DNA from: Collinsella aerofaciens
GTDB lineage: Bacteria; Actinomycetota; Coriobacteriia; Coriobacteriales; Coriobacteriaceae
DNA: 64,000 nucleotides
NCBI RefSeq assembly: GCF_015561195.1
Contig: NZ_JADMSU010000001.1
Span: 375,879-439,878 of the forward strand
Direction of reading: 5' to 3'
Under the pieces are notes generated by a model. The model made no database searches. It was given only the letters and a program-made list of their open reading frames with translations, and was not told the origin of the DNA. Both the position numbers and the translations under genes were made by a program. How positions within the stretch are numbered: the stretch's first letter is position 1; each line of letters opens with the position of its first letter. Shown here in pieces: positions 50,635 through 58,667 of this stretch.

Positions 50635-51333
50635 TTACTCCTCGTCTTCGGCGTCGTCAGATTTTTTAACGCTAGCACGCTTCTTCTTTTTGGAGAGATC
50701 CAGGCCAAAACGTTTAACAAGCATTTCGCAAATCTCGCTCGAACGGGCCTTGAGATAGCTGCCCTTACCGTTCTCGGCATCGAACTTAAGGCGCAGCGCA
50801 AGCTTCTCGGCAACCTCGGCGTCGATCTCGCCCTGGCAAAACTCGTACAGGCAACCGAGCATGTCGCGATACTCAAGGTCGCCGTGGTAGCACTGGATGG
50901 CCTCGTCCAGGATGGGCCAAGCCTCGCGCGAACGCTCGACACTCGTGGCACCCCACACGCACAGCAGGCGGAAGGCGGCATAGCGCAGCGTGGAGGAGAT
51001 CTCGTCGAACAGTGCAGTCTCGGCGCCCTCAAAGGCATCGCCCAGCTGCTCAGGGCAGGTGGTGGCGAGCGCCGTCAGGGCATCGAGGGCCTCCCAGCGG
51101 GTCTGCGCCTCGGGGCGGTCGAGTGCCTCGATCAACGCGGGCACGCAGGGCACGACGCGCTGCGGATCGCGCTCGGCAAGCAGGTGCAGCACGCGGGCGG
51201 CAAACTGGCGGATGCGGCGCGTGGGGCAGCCGAGCTCCTGGACCAGGCGATCGACGGCGTTCTCGTTCTCCTCTGCCAGCTGGAGCTGTGCCAGCTCCTC
51301 GTCGGTGAGCTGTTCGTCTTTGTTTTCTGCCAT
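50635..51333 (-). CDS. HEAT-repeat-like helical protein
   Basis: A 232-residue, almost wholly helical soluble protein with HEAT-type repeats (RRIRQFAARVLHLLAERDP, VVPCVPALIEALDRPEAQTRWEALDALTAL, and a third near 110). It ends in a Lys-rich, acidic tail. It probably serves as a protein-binding scaffold; its partner is unknown. It is in a tight operon between a small membrane protein gene and the dehydrogenase. Confidence 0.8.
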   Translation of the reverse strand: MAENKDEQLTDEELAQLQLAEENENAVDRLVQELGCPTRRIRQFAARVLHLLAERDPQRVVPCVPALIEALDRPEAQTRWEALDALTALATTCPEQLGDAFEGAETALFDEISSTLRYAAFRLLCVWGATSVERSREAWPILDEAIQCYHGDLEYRDMLGCLYEFCQGEIDAEVAEKLALRLKFDAENGKGSYLKARSSEICEMLVKRFGLDLSKKKKRASVKKSDDAEDEE

Positions 51334-51348
51334 AGTTACCTCTTCTTT

Positions 51349-51777
51349 TTATTTCTTGGCGTGCTTGCCAGCACCCTTGCTGTCATCGGTGACCGAGATG
51401 AGCTGTCGGTCGGCCGCGCCATTGCGACGTGCGCGGCGGCGCTCCTCGGCGTCGCCCGCGTCGGCGGCGGCTCGATGAGCCTTGTTGACGTTAAAGACCT
51501 CGTCGTGCTTGCGCCACGGACCGACGGACTCGCCAAAGCTCATCTTAAGACCGGCGATAAAGCCACCGAGCCAGCCGATCGGCGCAAACTGCACCAGCGG
51601 GAATAGCGAGAACACCCAGGTCAGCAGGACGACTGCCGCCGCTCCTGCAAAGTTGGCAATCCAGTAGTCGCGCTTGGTGATCACGCGCTTTTCGCACGCC
51701 CACTGGCCGCACAAAAAGCCGATGTAGATCGCAAAGAGAAAGAGCACCAGCGCAAGCACCACGAACGTCCAGCTCAT
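51349..51777 (-). CDS. Small membrane protein of unknown function
   Basis: A 142-residue protein with an N-terminal helix (SWTFVVLALVLFLFAIYIGFL), two more helices (about 38-80) and a polar, basic C-terminal half (KKHDEVFNVNKAHR to HAKK). The ATG at 51777 follows GGGGAGTAG and lies six bases after the dehydrogenase stop. No family is recognised. Confidence 0.75.
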   Translation of the reverse strand: MSWTFVVLALVLFLFAIYIGFLCGQWACEKRVITKRDYWIANFAGAAAVVLLTWVFSLFPLVQFAPIGWLGGFIAGLKMSFGESVGPWRKHDEVFNVNKAHRAAADAGDAEERRRARRNGAADRQLISVTDDSKGAGKHAKK

Positions 51778-51782
51778 GGGCG

Positions 51783-52862
51783 CTACTCCCCGTGATGGTG
51801 GCCGCAGCAGCACTCGTGGCCGTCGTCATGGCCGTGGCCGCCGCAGCACTCGTGGTCCTCGCCGTGGTGGTGGCCACAACCGCACTCGTGGTCGTCGCCA
51901 TGCTCGCCGCAACCGCAGCCTTCCTCGTGAGCACCGTGCTCCTCGGGACGATACTGCGACCAGTCCAGACCGGCGGCAATGGCATCGGCCTCCTCCTTAT
52001 AGAGGACCGTGATGGCCTGGGTGCCCAGCTTGGCGCCACCGATGGCGTCGAGCATGTCGTAGAGCGTAAAGGCCACGTCGGCACCGGGCAGCGCAAGCTC
52101 GCGGTCGTCGGCGTAGGCAAGGGCCAGGCGCAGGTCCTTAATGAAGTGCTCGACCATAAAGCCGGGCTTGTAGTCGCCGTCGAGCGCCTTGGGGGCCAGG
52201 CTCTCCATGGCGCCGGACTTGCCGGTGCCGCCCAGGATCATCTGGCGGGTCTTCTCCAGGTCAAGGCCGCTCAGCTCGGCAAATGCCAGCGCATCGGCCA
52301 TACCGACCATGCAGGCGCCCAGCGACACCTGGTTGGCGAGCTTGGCAGCCTGGCCCTTGCCGGCGCCATCGAAGCAGCAGATATTTGCCGTAAAGGTGGC
52401 AAGGATGTCGCGGACTGGGGCGATATCGTTCTCGGTAGCGCCCACGATAGCCGTGAGCGTGCCGGCGATAGCACCCGACTCGCCGCCGGTGACGGGGCAG
52501 TCAAACGCCATGCGGCCGGAAACCTGGGCGGCCTCGGCAATGTCGCGCGCCAGCTCGGGCGAGCTCGTGGTGAGGTCGATCAGCACCGCGCCGGGCTTAG
52601 TGCAGGCCAGCAGGCCGTCGCCCGCCAGGTAGAGTTCCTCGACCTCGGAGGGATAACCCACCATGGTAAAGACGACGTCGGCGTTCGCCACGGCATCTGC
52701 CGGCGTATCGGCCCAGACGGCGCCGTGCTCGATAAGCGAGGCGGCCTTGGACTTGGTGCGGTTGTTGACCGTGACGGGATAGCCGGCATCCAGGATGTGG
52801 CCGGCGATGGGGGCACCCATGATTCCGGTGCCGATAAATGCGACAGAGAGCTTGTTTGCCAT
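51783..52862 (-). CDS. 3-hydroxyisobutyrate dehydrogenase-family oxidoreductase with a His/Cys-rich C-terminal tail
   Basis: A 359-residue NAD(P)-dependent beta-hydroxyacid dehydrogenase (tartronate-semialdehyde reductase/GarR-like). Residues 7-20 form FIGTGIMGAPIAGH (dinucleotide loop), then DCPVTGGESGA and the catalytic Lys in GKGQAAKLANQ. The ordinary enzyme ends near residue 305. The last 53 residues carry about 14 His and 9 Cys in repeated DHECGCGHHHGE-like units, resembling a metal-binding tail of nickel or zinc chaperones. AAAGGAAAGG precedes the ATG. Confidence 0.9.
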   Translation of the reverse strand: MANKLSVAFIGTGIMGAPIAGHILDAGYPVTVNNRTKSKAASLIEHGAVWADTPADAVANADVVFTMVGYPSEVEELYLAGDGLLACTKPGAVLIDLTTSSPELARDIAEAAQVSGRMAFDCPVTGGESGAIAGTLTAIVGATENDIAPVRDILATFTANICCFDGAGKGQAAKLANQVSLGACMVGMADALAFAELSGLDLEKTRQMILGGTGKSGAMESLAPKALDGDYKPGFMVEHFIKDLRLALAYADDRELALPGADVAFTLYDMLDAIGGAKLGTQAITVLYKEEADAIAAGLDWSQYRPEEHGAHEEGCGCGEHGDDHECGCGHHHGEDHECCGGHGHDDGHECCCGHHHGE

Positions 52863-52960
52863 GAAACCTTTCCTTTTGGGTTGGGTGTTGTTACCAGGTT
52901 GAATACTCGGTGCCAGCGTTTGGGCTGTGAGTTGGGATCGATTACGGCCGCGTTACTTGC

Positions 52961-53914
52961 CTACTGGCCGCGCACGCGGCGGGCGATGCGGTCGGAAAGC
53001 GACGCCTTGTCGGCGCGGTTCTTACCCCAAAACGCGCAAGCCACCATGCCGGGGCCCACGTGCGAGCCGATGGTGGGACCCACGGAGCTGCGAATGATCG
53101 TGACGTCGGCGCAGCCCTCCTCCTTGCGGATGGCGGCCTCGAGCCAGTCGCCGTCCTTTTCGGCATCGGCCGTCATGATGGCGATGGGCATGGTGCGGTC
53201 GGGCACGTAGTTCTCGCGGAACGACTTGAGGATGGACTTGAGCGCCTTCTTGCGGCCGCGGTTGACGCCGATCAGCGACAGCGAGCCGGCCAGGTCGTAG
53301 GAGAGCTCGGGCTTGACGTCGAGCTTTGCCGTGAGCTGTGCCGCCGCGGGCGGAATGCGGCCGCCGGCAGCCAGCGCGTCAAAGCTCTCGAGCGTAAAGT
53401 AACCGTGGACATAGGTCTTGGCCTCGTTTGCCCAGTCGACCAGCTGCTTGGCGGTCAGTCCCGCCGAACGCTGGCGCACGGCCTCAAGCGCCAAGAGCTC
53501 GCCGGTCGCACAGGGCAGAGCGTTGTCGACCACGTACAGCTCAAAGTTGGGATACTCGGCGCGCACGGCGTCCGCCGCCTGGCACGCGGAGTTGTAGCTC
53601 GACGACAGCGCCGAGGTAAAGCACAGGTAGACCGTGGGCGTACCCTCTTTGGCGCACTCGGTAAAGAACTCGATATAGCGACCGAGCGACACAGCCGAGG
53701 TGGACACACGGGCACCGGCGCGCATGCGGTCGTAGAACTCCTTGGGTGTGATGCTCGACCAGATGTCATCCGTGCGCTCCTCGCCATCGATAATGAAGGG
53801 GAAGCCCAAGATATCGACATCGAGGTTCGCGGCGACCTCGGGGCTAAAGTCGCAGCAGGTATCGACGACGATGCGGCAACGGTCCGAATGACCGGCGGAT
53901 GCGACCTTGTCCAT
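52961..53914 (-). CDS. DegV-family fatty-acid-binding protein
   Basis: A 317-residue DegV (FakB-like) protein: IVVDTCCDFSPEVAANLDVDILGFPFIIDGEE, the lipid-site Thr/Ser segment STSAVSLGRYIEFF, and TVYLCFTSALSSSYNSACQAA match. Such proteins bind fatty acids and present them to the FakA kinase. It probably shares a promoter with no neighbour: HPF lies upstream with its own terminator. Confidence 0.9.
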   Translation of the reverse strand: MDKVASAGHSDRCRIVVDTCCDFSPEVAANLDVDILGFPFIIDGEERTDDIWSSITPKEFYDRMRAGARVSTSAVSLGRYIEFFTECAKEGTPTVYLCFTSALSSSYNSACQAADAVRAEYPNFELYVVDNALPCATGELLALEAVRQRSAGLTAKQLVDWANEAKTYVHGYFTLESFDALAAGGRIPPAAAQLTAKLDVKPELSYDLAGSLSLIGVNRGRKKALKSILKSFRENYVPDRTMPIAIMTADAEKDGDWLEAAIRKEEGCADVTIIRSSVGPTIGSHVGPGMVACAFWGKNRADKASLSDRIARRVRGQ

Positions 53915-53937
53915 CAAAGCGACTCCTTACGTAAAAA

Positions 53938-53964
53938 GGCGGCCACCCGCATGGGATGGCCGCC
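53938..53964 (-). terminator. HPF terminator
   Basis: GGCGGCCA pairs with TGGCCGCC around CCCGCATGGGA, directly downstream of the HPF stop on the minus strand. Confidence 0.8.
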
Positions 53965-53993
53965 AACCGTTAACTCATGCAAGTTAACGTATT

Positions 53994-54578
53994 TTACTCG
54001 TCAAGTGTTTCGATACGGGGCTTGATGATGCCATATCCACCATTCTTACGGTGATACACCACATTGATGAGGCCAGTCGTCGCGTTCTCGAACACGTAGA
54101 AGTCGTGACCGAGCAGATCGGTCTGCACCAGCGCCTGCTCCTCAGTCATCGGGGTGACATCGATGACCTTCTCGCGGACGAGCAGGTCGTCGTCCTCCTC
54201 GGGCAGCAGCAGGTCGGCCAGATCCTCGACGCGCTCGACCGGCGCGACATCCGCGGCGCTGGCACCGCCCTGGCGGTTGTCCACAACCTTGGTCTTGAAC
54301 TTGCGCAGCTGGCGGGTGACCTTATCGGCGGAGAGGTCGATGGCGGCGTACATATCTGCACCATGCTCGGCAACGCGAATCACCGAACCGCGGGCGCGAA
54401 CCGTAACCTCGACGATTGCCGGGTTGGGGTTCGAGGGGTTCTTCTCATAGCGAAGTACAACGTCGACCGTCATGGGCTCGATATCGAAAACCTTGAGCGC
54501 CTCGCCGATCTTCTCATCCACATGCGCACGCAGAGCATCGGTTACCGTCGTCTTGCGTCCAGAAACCTTGATATCCAT
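53994..54578 (-). CDS. hpf: Ribosome hibernation-promoting factor, long form
   Basis: A 194-residue long HPF. The N-terminal 100 residues (MDIKVSGRKTTVTDALRAHVDEKIG, YAAIDLSADKVTRQLRKFK) form the ribosome-decoding-site domain; the C-terminal 60 (VIDVTPMTEEQALVQTDLLGHDFYVFENATTGLINVVYHRKNGGYGIIKP) form the dimerisation domain that joins two 70S ribosomes. ATG at 54578 with TTGGAG upstream. Usually induced by starvation. Confidence 0.95.
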   Translation of the reverse strand: MDIKVSGRKTTVTDALRAHVDEKIGEALKVFDIEPMTVDVVLRYEKNPSNPNPAIVEVTVRARGSVIRVAEHGADMYAAIDLSADKVTRQLRKFKTKVVDNRQGGASAADVAPVERVEDLADLLLPEEDDDLLVREKVIDVTPMTEEQALVQTDLLGHDFYVFENATTGLINVVYHRKNGGYGIIKPRIETLDE

Positions 54579-54800
54579 ACGTGGCTCCAATCTGCCTCGG
54601 GGACTTACTGTACTGGCTATGTACCCATTGCCGTGCATTTAATCACGCGGATTCCCAAAGACCCGAATAACGATTGCTTGATACCGCATACCGAAGTCTC
54701 GCACTTTTCTGTGGCAAAGTGCGCTATAGGAGGGCGACGACGACTTTGTATTTGGTCCCGAAAATTGGCTTTGACCTGCTGGTTTTATAGAGATGAAAAA

Positions 54801-54881
54801 GCCGGGCTCCCCTATTGGAGAAGCCCGGCAGTGCGTGTTGAAACCGTGAAGAGGCGTCTCTCCTAGCGCATAGGAGACGCC
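54801..54881 (-). terminator. Two hairpins after the solute-binding lipoprotein gene
   Basis: GGCGTCTC...GAGACGCC (54853-54881) and GCCGGGCT...AGCCCGGC (54801-54829) stack downstream of the lipoprotein stop. The rest of 54579-54895 shows no gene. Confidence 0.75.
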
Positions 54882-54895
54882 ACCCCTAGCAATAA

Positions 54896-55906
54896 CTAGC
54901 TATTAAGCTTGTTAATGTCGTCGTCGGTGATGGTGTCTTCCTGGCTGGACGATTTGTCTTCGGAGGATGCGGTCTCATTGTTGGAATCGGAGGACTCGCT
55001 GCCGGAGGATGCGGAGCCAGACGACTGAAGGTTGACACCAGATACTGTCTTAGTGGTGAGGTCGTAGGGCATCGTGCCATACCAGACGCAGTGGACTGCC
55101 TCGAGCGTACCGTCGACCGTGATGCCGTCGAGGGCATCGCTCACGGCACGGCACAGTTCGTCATTGGACGAGAGGCCCGCAACACCAAGCGTCGAGGGCG
55201 CCTCGAGCGCACCGACATAGGAGATCTCGCTCATCAGGCGTGCAAGGTAGCCGCCGGCCGTGGAGTCGCAGATCACATAGTCGACTTCGCCGGACTCGAG
55301 CGCCTCAAAGCACTCGTTGATGTTGGGGTAGGTCTTTTGGTTGGCGGTGATGCTCTGCTTAGCAAGCGCCTCCTGCGAGGCCGATGACACCTGGACACCC
55401 AGAGTAGACGTGTTAAGGGTATCGGTGGAAACGTTTAGCGACCCACCATCGCTGGTTCTACCGAACACGGAAGCGGCATCGTACAGGCAGGTGCCGAGCG
55501 AGCTAACGTCCCCGTCCGTGGAGTTGATCTCGCCGATAAAGATATCAGCCTTTTTGTCGCCGAGCGCGGAACCTGCCGAGGACGCATCGACAAAGGCGAC
55601 CTTGAGGCCCATGCGGCTTGCGAGGGCGCGGGCAGCGTCGACCGCATACCCCGTGAGCTCGCCGTCGGCGCCCTGCATGGCCTGCGGCGCATCGGAGGTA
55701 TCGAGGGCAACCGTCAGGGTACCGGGAGTGACCAGGGCATCATCCGACACCGTGGGCGTGACGGTCTCGTACTCGATCTGGTCGATCGTGGGAGTCGTGA
55801 ACGTAGACAGCGGGTTGAACGCGCATCCGCTCAGGCCCAAAACGGCGATGACCGCTGCGGCCCCAGCACCTAACCGAGCCGCGTGCATCAAGCTGCCCCT
55901 CACCAT
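54896..55906 (-). CDS. Solute-binding lipoprotein of the amino-acid ABC transporter type (SBP family 3)
   Basis: A 336-residue lipoprotein. The signal MVRGSLMHAARLGAGAAAVIAVLGLSGC ends in lipobox LSGC; the mature part has the SBP3 fold (GTLTVALDTSDAPQAMQG, LTGYAVDAARALASRMGLKVAFVD, ADIFIGEINSTDG, YVICDSTAGGYLARL). A Ser/Glu-rich tail closes it. No permease or ATPase gene is adjacent, so it may serve a remote transporter. ATG at 55906 is chosen for the lipoprotein signal; a GTG six bases earlier is possible, and the frame stays open for another 127 codons. Confidence 0.85.
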   Translation of the reverse strand: MVRGSLMHAARLGAGAAAVIAVLGLSGCAFNPLSTFTTPTIDQIEYETVTPTVSDDALVTPGTLTVALDTSDAPQAMQGADGELTGYAVDAARALASRMGLKVAFVDASSAGSALGDKKADIFIGEINSTDGDVSSLGTCLYDAASVFGRTSDGGSLNVSTDTLNTSTLGVQVSSASQEALAKQSITANQKTYPNINECFEALESGEVDYVICDSTAGGYLARLMSEISYVGALEAPSTLGVAGLSSNDELCRAVSDALDGITVDGTLEAVHCVWYGTMPYDLTTKTVSGVNLQSSGSASSGSESSDSNNETASSEDKSSSQEDTITDDDINKLNS

Positions 55907-56338
55907 ATCCACTACCCTGCCTTCTGTGTCGTATACGATCCGTGCGTCGCGCGGAATATCAGATTGTTCCCACCAGCTGACCTGGTATTTGACCCCACAC
56001 TTGCGCACCGGGGTGTTTGCTCGGGAGGCCGCAGCCACCTTCACGACTGGCCCGCTCGCCCGCGAGGCGGTATTGCCCCAAAGAAAGTAGAACGGACGGT
56101 GCGGCTTACATCTAGGACGCGCCATGATCGCGCCGCGCGCACGCGGTCGCTTACGTGGATCCCTTTGACCGCGTCTGTCTTGGACTAGGACGGGCATTTC
56201 GTCCGTCCGCAACCACAGCCTGGTAGGAACGTAGCGCATTATAGCTAAGTTCAAGCTAAAGTTTAAGGTTAGGGGCGTCATTCGCATCGCGAGTACAGAT
56301 TTCGCAGGTCGGAGTGGGCTATTCGTGCCCCCATGAAG

Positions 56339-56367
56339 CCCGGAGCTCCCCTATGGGGAGCTCCGGG
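56339..56367. terminator. GC-rich hairpin upstream of the lipoprotein gene
   Basis: CCCGGAGCTCCCC pairs with GGGGAGCTCCGGGG. Likely the terminator of the 56639 gene or the edge of the palindromic element next to it. Confidence 0.65.
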
Positions 56368-56388
56368 GCGCCCTTCTTGGGGTGCCGT

Positions 56389-56603
56389 GGCCAAAAAATG
56401 GCAAATATGAGTACTGTCACCAATTTAGTAACAGGCAATTTTGGCCTCTCGGACAGATTTTGCGCTTAGTGTCGCCAACCTGATGCTTAGTTATTCCACA
56501 TTTGTTTATTATCTTCTTACTTTATGCCGCCTCCGAGTCCTAAATTCCTTGATTTTGCTGTTACTGATTTAATGACAGTACTCATATTTGCCATATTTTG
56601 GCC
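56389..56603. repeat. 215-bp MITE-like palindromic element
   Basis: Terminal inverted repeats of 31 bp (56389-56419 and 56573-56603; they begin GGCCAAAAAATGGC and end GTACTGTCA) match at 30 positions; the pairing extends inward through AGTAACAG...CTGTTACT. The interior is AT-rich and has no gene. It lies between the lipoprotein and nuclease-like genes. Confidence 0.8.
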
Positions 56604-56638
56604 AGGGCATATGATTAACCCCCTAATTTCGACGTGAA

Positions 56639-57748
56639 TTAGACCGGCTTAAGCCCAAAACACGCCCGCAGCGTGTTAAGCAACGCCTCTTGTTTCTTCC
56701 TGCGGGCATCGACACGATTCCGGTACCGCTTTCGCATACGCTGGTGGATGCGCCATGCGAGCGCTTCCATCGCTTCCATGTCGCAGAGCATTTCGTTGTT
56801 GACCGTCGCGACCTCGATTCCCATAGTAGTCAAGCCCGTGTTGCGCTTTTCATCATGGATACGTCCCCTCCGAGAGGAATGGCCCAGCTCACCGTTGTAT
56901 TCCAGGTCAAACCGGGCTGCCTCTTGATACGCATCGCAAACTGCATGGGGCATCCCCGAGATTGCCTGCGCACGGTCATCGAACTCGATCTTGCAGTCGG
57001 TCTTAAAAGGTCCGCAGGCAAACCCGCCATAGGAAAACGGAAGCGAAAACAGGGCGAGCATGATGCACTCCATGGGTGAGCGCAGGTTTTCAGACAGGTA
57101 GGGGCACAGGCGCAGCAGCTGTTTGGCCACATTCCCCTTGCATGCCGCAAGGTAATCTGCCAGGCGATCGGGCGTCAGCGCCGGCTCGACTTCAAAGTAG
57201 CCCACGTCTGCTGGCTGGTCCTTGTCCTTTGCAAGTTTATTCGTAACAGGCGAGGTGTAGGGAGGCAGATACTTCCCGCGGTCGCTCAGTGAAATCTTAG
57301 AGCACAGCTCCTGGGCCAGGGCAAACGCCTGGATGCAGCCGACCTCGCGCGCAACGGCAACACAAAGGGCCTCGGGAGATAGGCCGTACACCCCCGGTTC
57401 CACCTCTAGAATCGAGCCGGCGGGCAACCCGGAACATACGGACCAGCCTACGCCAGGCATGCGGCGGCGCTGCGCCGCAGATCCCACCAGCAAGCACAGA
57501 TCTTCTTGCACCTCGCCGCTTTTGGCTCCAATTCGCACCAAGTCAGGAAGATAGATATCCTCGGTCGAGGGCGACGACGTGCGCAGCACACGGCGCTCTT
57601 CATCGGGATTAAGGTCCTTCCAGCTGATATAACCCATCTGCCGGCGCTCGGCGCGCATCATGCGCAGCGCTGAAGCGCCTGTTAGGATTACGGAAGCCGC
57701 TAGCTGTTCGCCTGTCGGCTCGTTGCGCCGCTCAATCTTCACTGCCAC
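56639..57748 (-). CDS. Hypothetical protein with a DUF559/PD-(D/E)xK-like C-terminal region
   Basis: A 369-residue protein. The N-terminal two thirds look like the AbiEi-type transcription-factor-linked proteins common in Actinobacteria (PGVYGLSPEALCVAVAREVG). The C-terminal FDLEYNGELGH...IHDEKRNTGLTTMGIEVATVNNEM resembles the DUF559 endonuclease-like core, D/E-x-Y-G and H-D-x-x-R with a following helix. GTG at 57748 has AGGGG upstream and is 10 bp from the comF stop. Activity and target unknown. Confidence 0.7.
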   Translation of the reverse strand: MAVKIERRNEPTGEQLAASVILTGASALRMMRAERRQMGYISWKDLNPDEERRVLRTSSPSTEDIYLPDLVRIGAKSGEVQEDLCLLVGSAAQRRRMPGVGWSVCSGLPAGSILEVEPGVYGLSPEALCVAVAREVGCIQAFALAQELCSKISLSDRGKYLPPYTSPVTNKLAKDKDQPADVGYFEVEPALTPDRLADYLAACKGNVAKQLLRLCPYLSENLRSPMECIMLALFSLPFSYGGFACGPFKTDCKIEFDDRAQAISGMPHAVCDAYQEAARFDLEYNGELGHSSRRGRIHDEKRNTGLTTMGIEVATVNNEMLCDMEAMEALAWRIHQRMRKRYRNRVDARRKKQEALLNTLRACFGLKPV

Positions 57749-57758
57749 AAAACCACCC

Positions 57759-58565
57759 CTACCAAACACGTGCGATAGCAAGGCCATCGACTGCCGCAGC
57801 GCCGGCACGCTTGAGCTCCGCCGAGGCTGCTGCCATGGTCGCGCCCGTGGTAATGACATCATCGATAAGCAGTAGGCGGCGGCCGCGCACGTCCTCAACC
57901 GTCTCGTACATGCCTTGGGCACGCTCGCGACGCTCCTCACGACCGAGTTCGCGCTGGTCGCTATGCCCGTACTTGACGAGGGCATCGAGCAGGGGAACAC
58001 CCGACAGCTCGCAAAATGGGCGCGCAATGGCCTCCATATGATCAAAGCCACGCCGCCGAAACGCTGCCGCCGTCGCAGGCACAAACACCACCGCATCCGC
58101 ACCGGACAGCACACCTCCTAAGCGTTCGGGCGCTACGACCTGGGCATGCAGGGCGGTGTCGTAAAGCAGCTCCGCCAGATACGGCGCCAGGCGTCGCTCG
58201 CCCGCGTCCTTGTACGCTTTAATGATGCGCGGCAGCGGATGCGCATAGACGGAGCACGCCAGGCAGCGGTCGAGCGCCTCCGCCATTGCCGAGGACGTGC
58301 CCTCGACCGAACACTCAGTGCACAGCAAATCCCCAAACGGGGCGCCGCATCGGGTACAGCTATGACGTGGGTCGATGAGCGTGAGCGCGGCCAGGCAGTC
58401 TTGGCAAATAAGCGCACCGGCGCGCTCGCAGCCGGCACATCGTGTTGGCGACAATACCTCGAGTGCCTCGCGTGCCGCCCGCTCGGCAAACGGCAGCAAT
58501 TCGTCCGCAAACGGTAGGGCGCCGGCACCCTGCAGACGGCTCAATTTGTTCAGATGGCTCTTCAA
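57759..58565 (-). CDS. comF: ComF-family phosphoribosyltransferase-like protein
   Basis: A 268-residue protein with an N-terminal zinc-ribbon pair (Cys43/46/54/57 and Cys70/73/82/85) and a C-terminal PRTase fold with the PRPP motif LLLIDDVITTGATM (about 228-241). ComF proteins help DNA uptake or recombination in competent bacteria. TTG start with AGGGAGGG upstream. The nuclease-like gene follows closely. Confidence 0.92.
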   Translation of the reverse strand: MKSHLNKLSRLQGAGALPFADELLPFAERAAREALEVLSPTRCAGCERAGALICQDCLAALTLIDPRHSCTRCGAPFGDLLCTECSVEGTSSAMAEALDRCLACSVYAHPLPRIIKAYKDAGERRLAPYLAELLYDTALHAQVVAPERLGGVLSGADAVVFVPATAAAFRRRGFDHMEAIARPFCELSGVPLLDALVKYGHSDQRELGREERRERAQGMYETVEDVRGRRLLLIDDVITTGATMAAASAELKRAGAAAVDGLAIARVW

Positions 58566-58569
58566 GACA

Positions 58570-58603
58570 CAACCCTCCCTACGTTCGGTCGCAGGGAGGG
58601 TTG
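58570..58603 (-). terminator. ricT operon terminator
   Basis: CAACCCTCCCT pairs perfectly with AGGGAGGGTTG around ACGTTCGGTCGC. Its 3' side also forms the comF ribosome binding site. Confidence 0.75.
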
Positions 58604-58667
58604 TTGATTCAGCGCTATGGTACCCCGACGCGATTGAGGTAAGGCGGGTTAAATCCGCTCGCGGGCG

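Noticed and set aside
55907-56287. 127-codon N-terminal extension of the solute-binding protein
   Set aside because: A lipoprotein signal with lipobox starts at 55906; an extension would bury it. The open upstream frame is probably chance.
57749-58114. N-terminal extension of the nuclease-like protein
   Set aside because: It lies inside comF in another frame.
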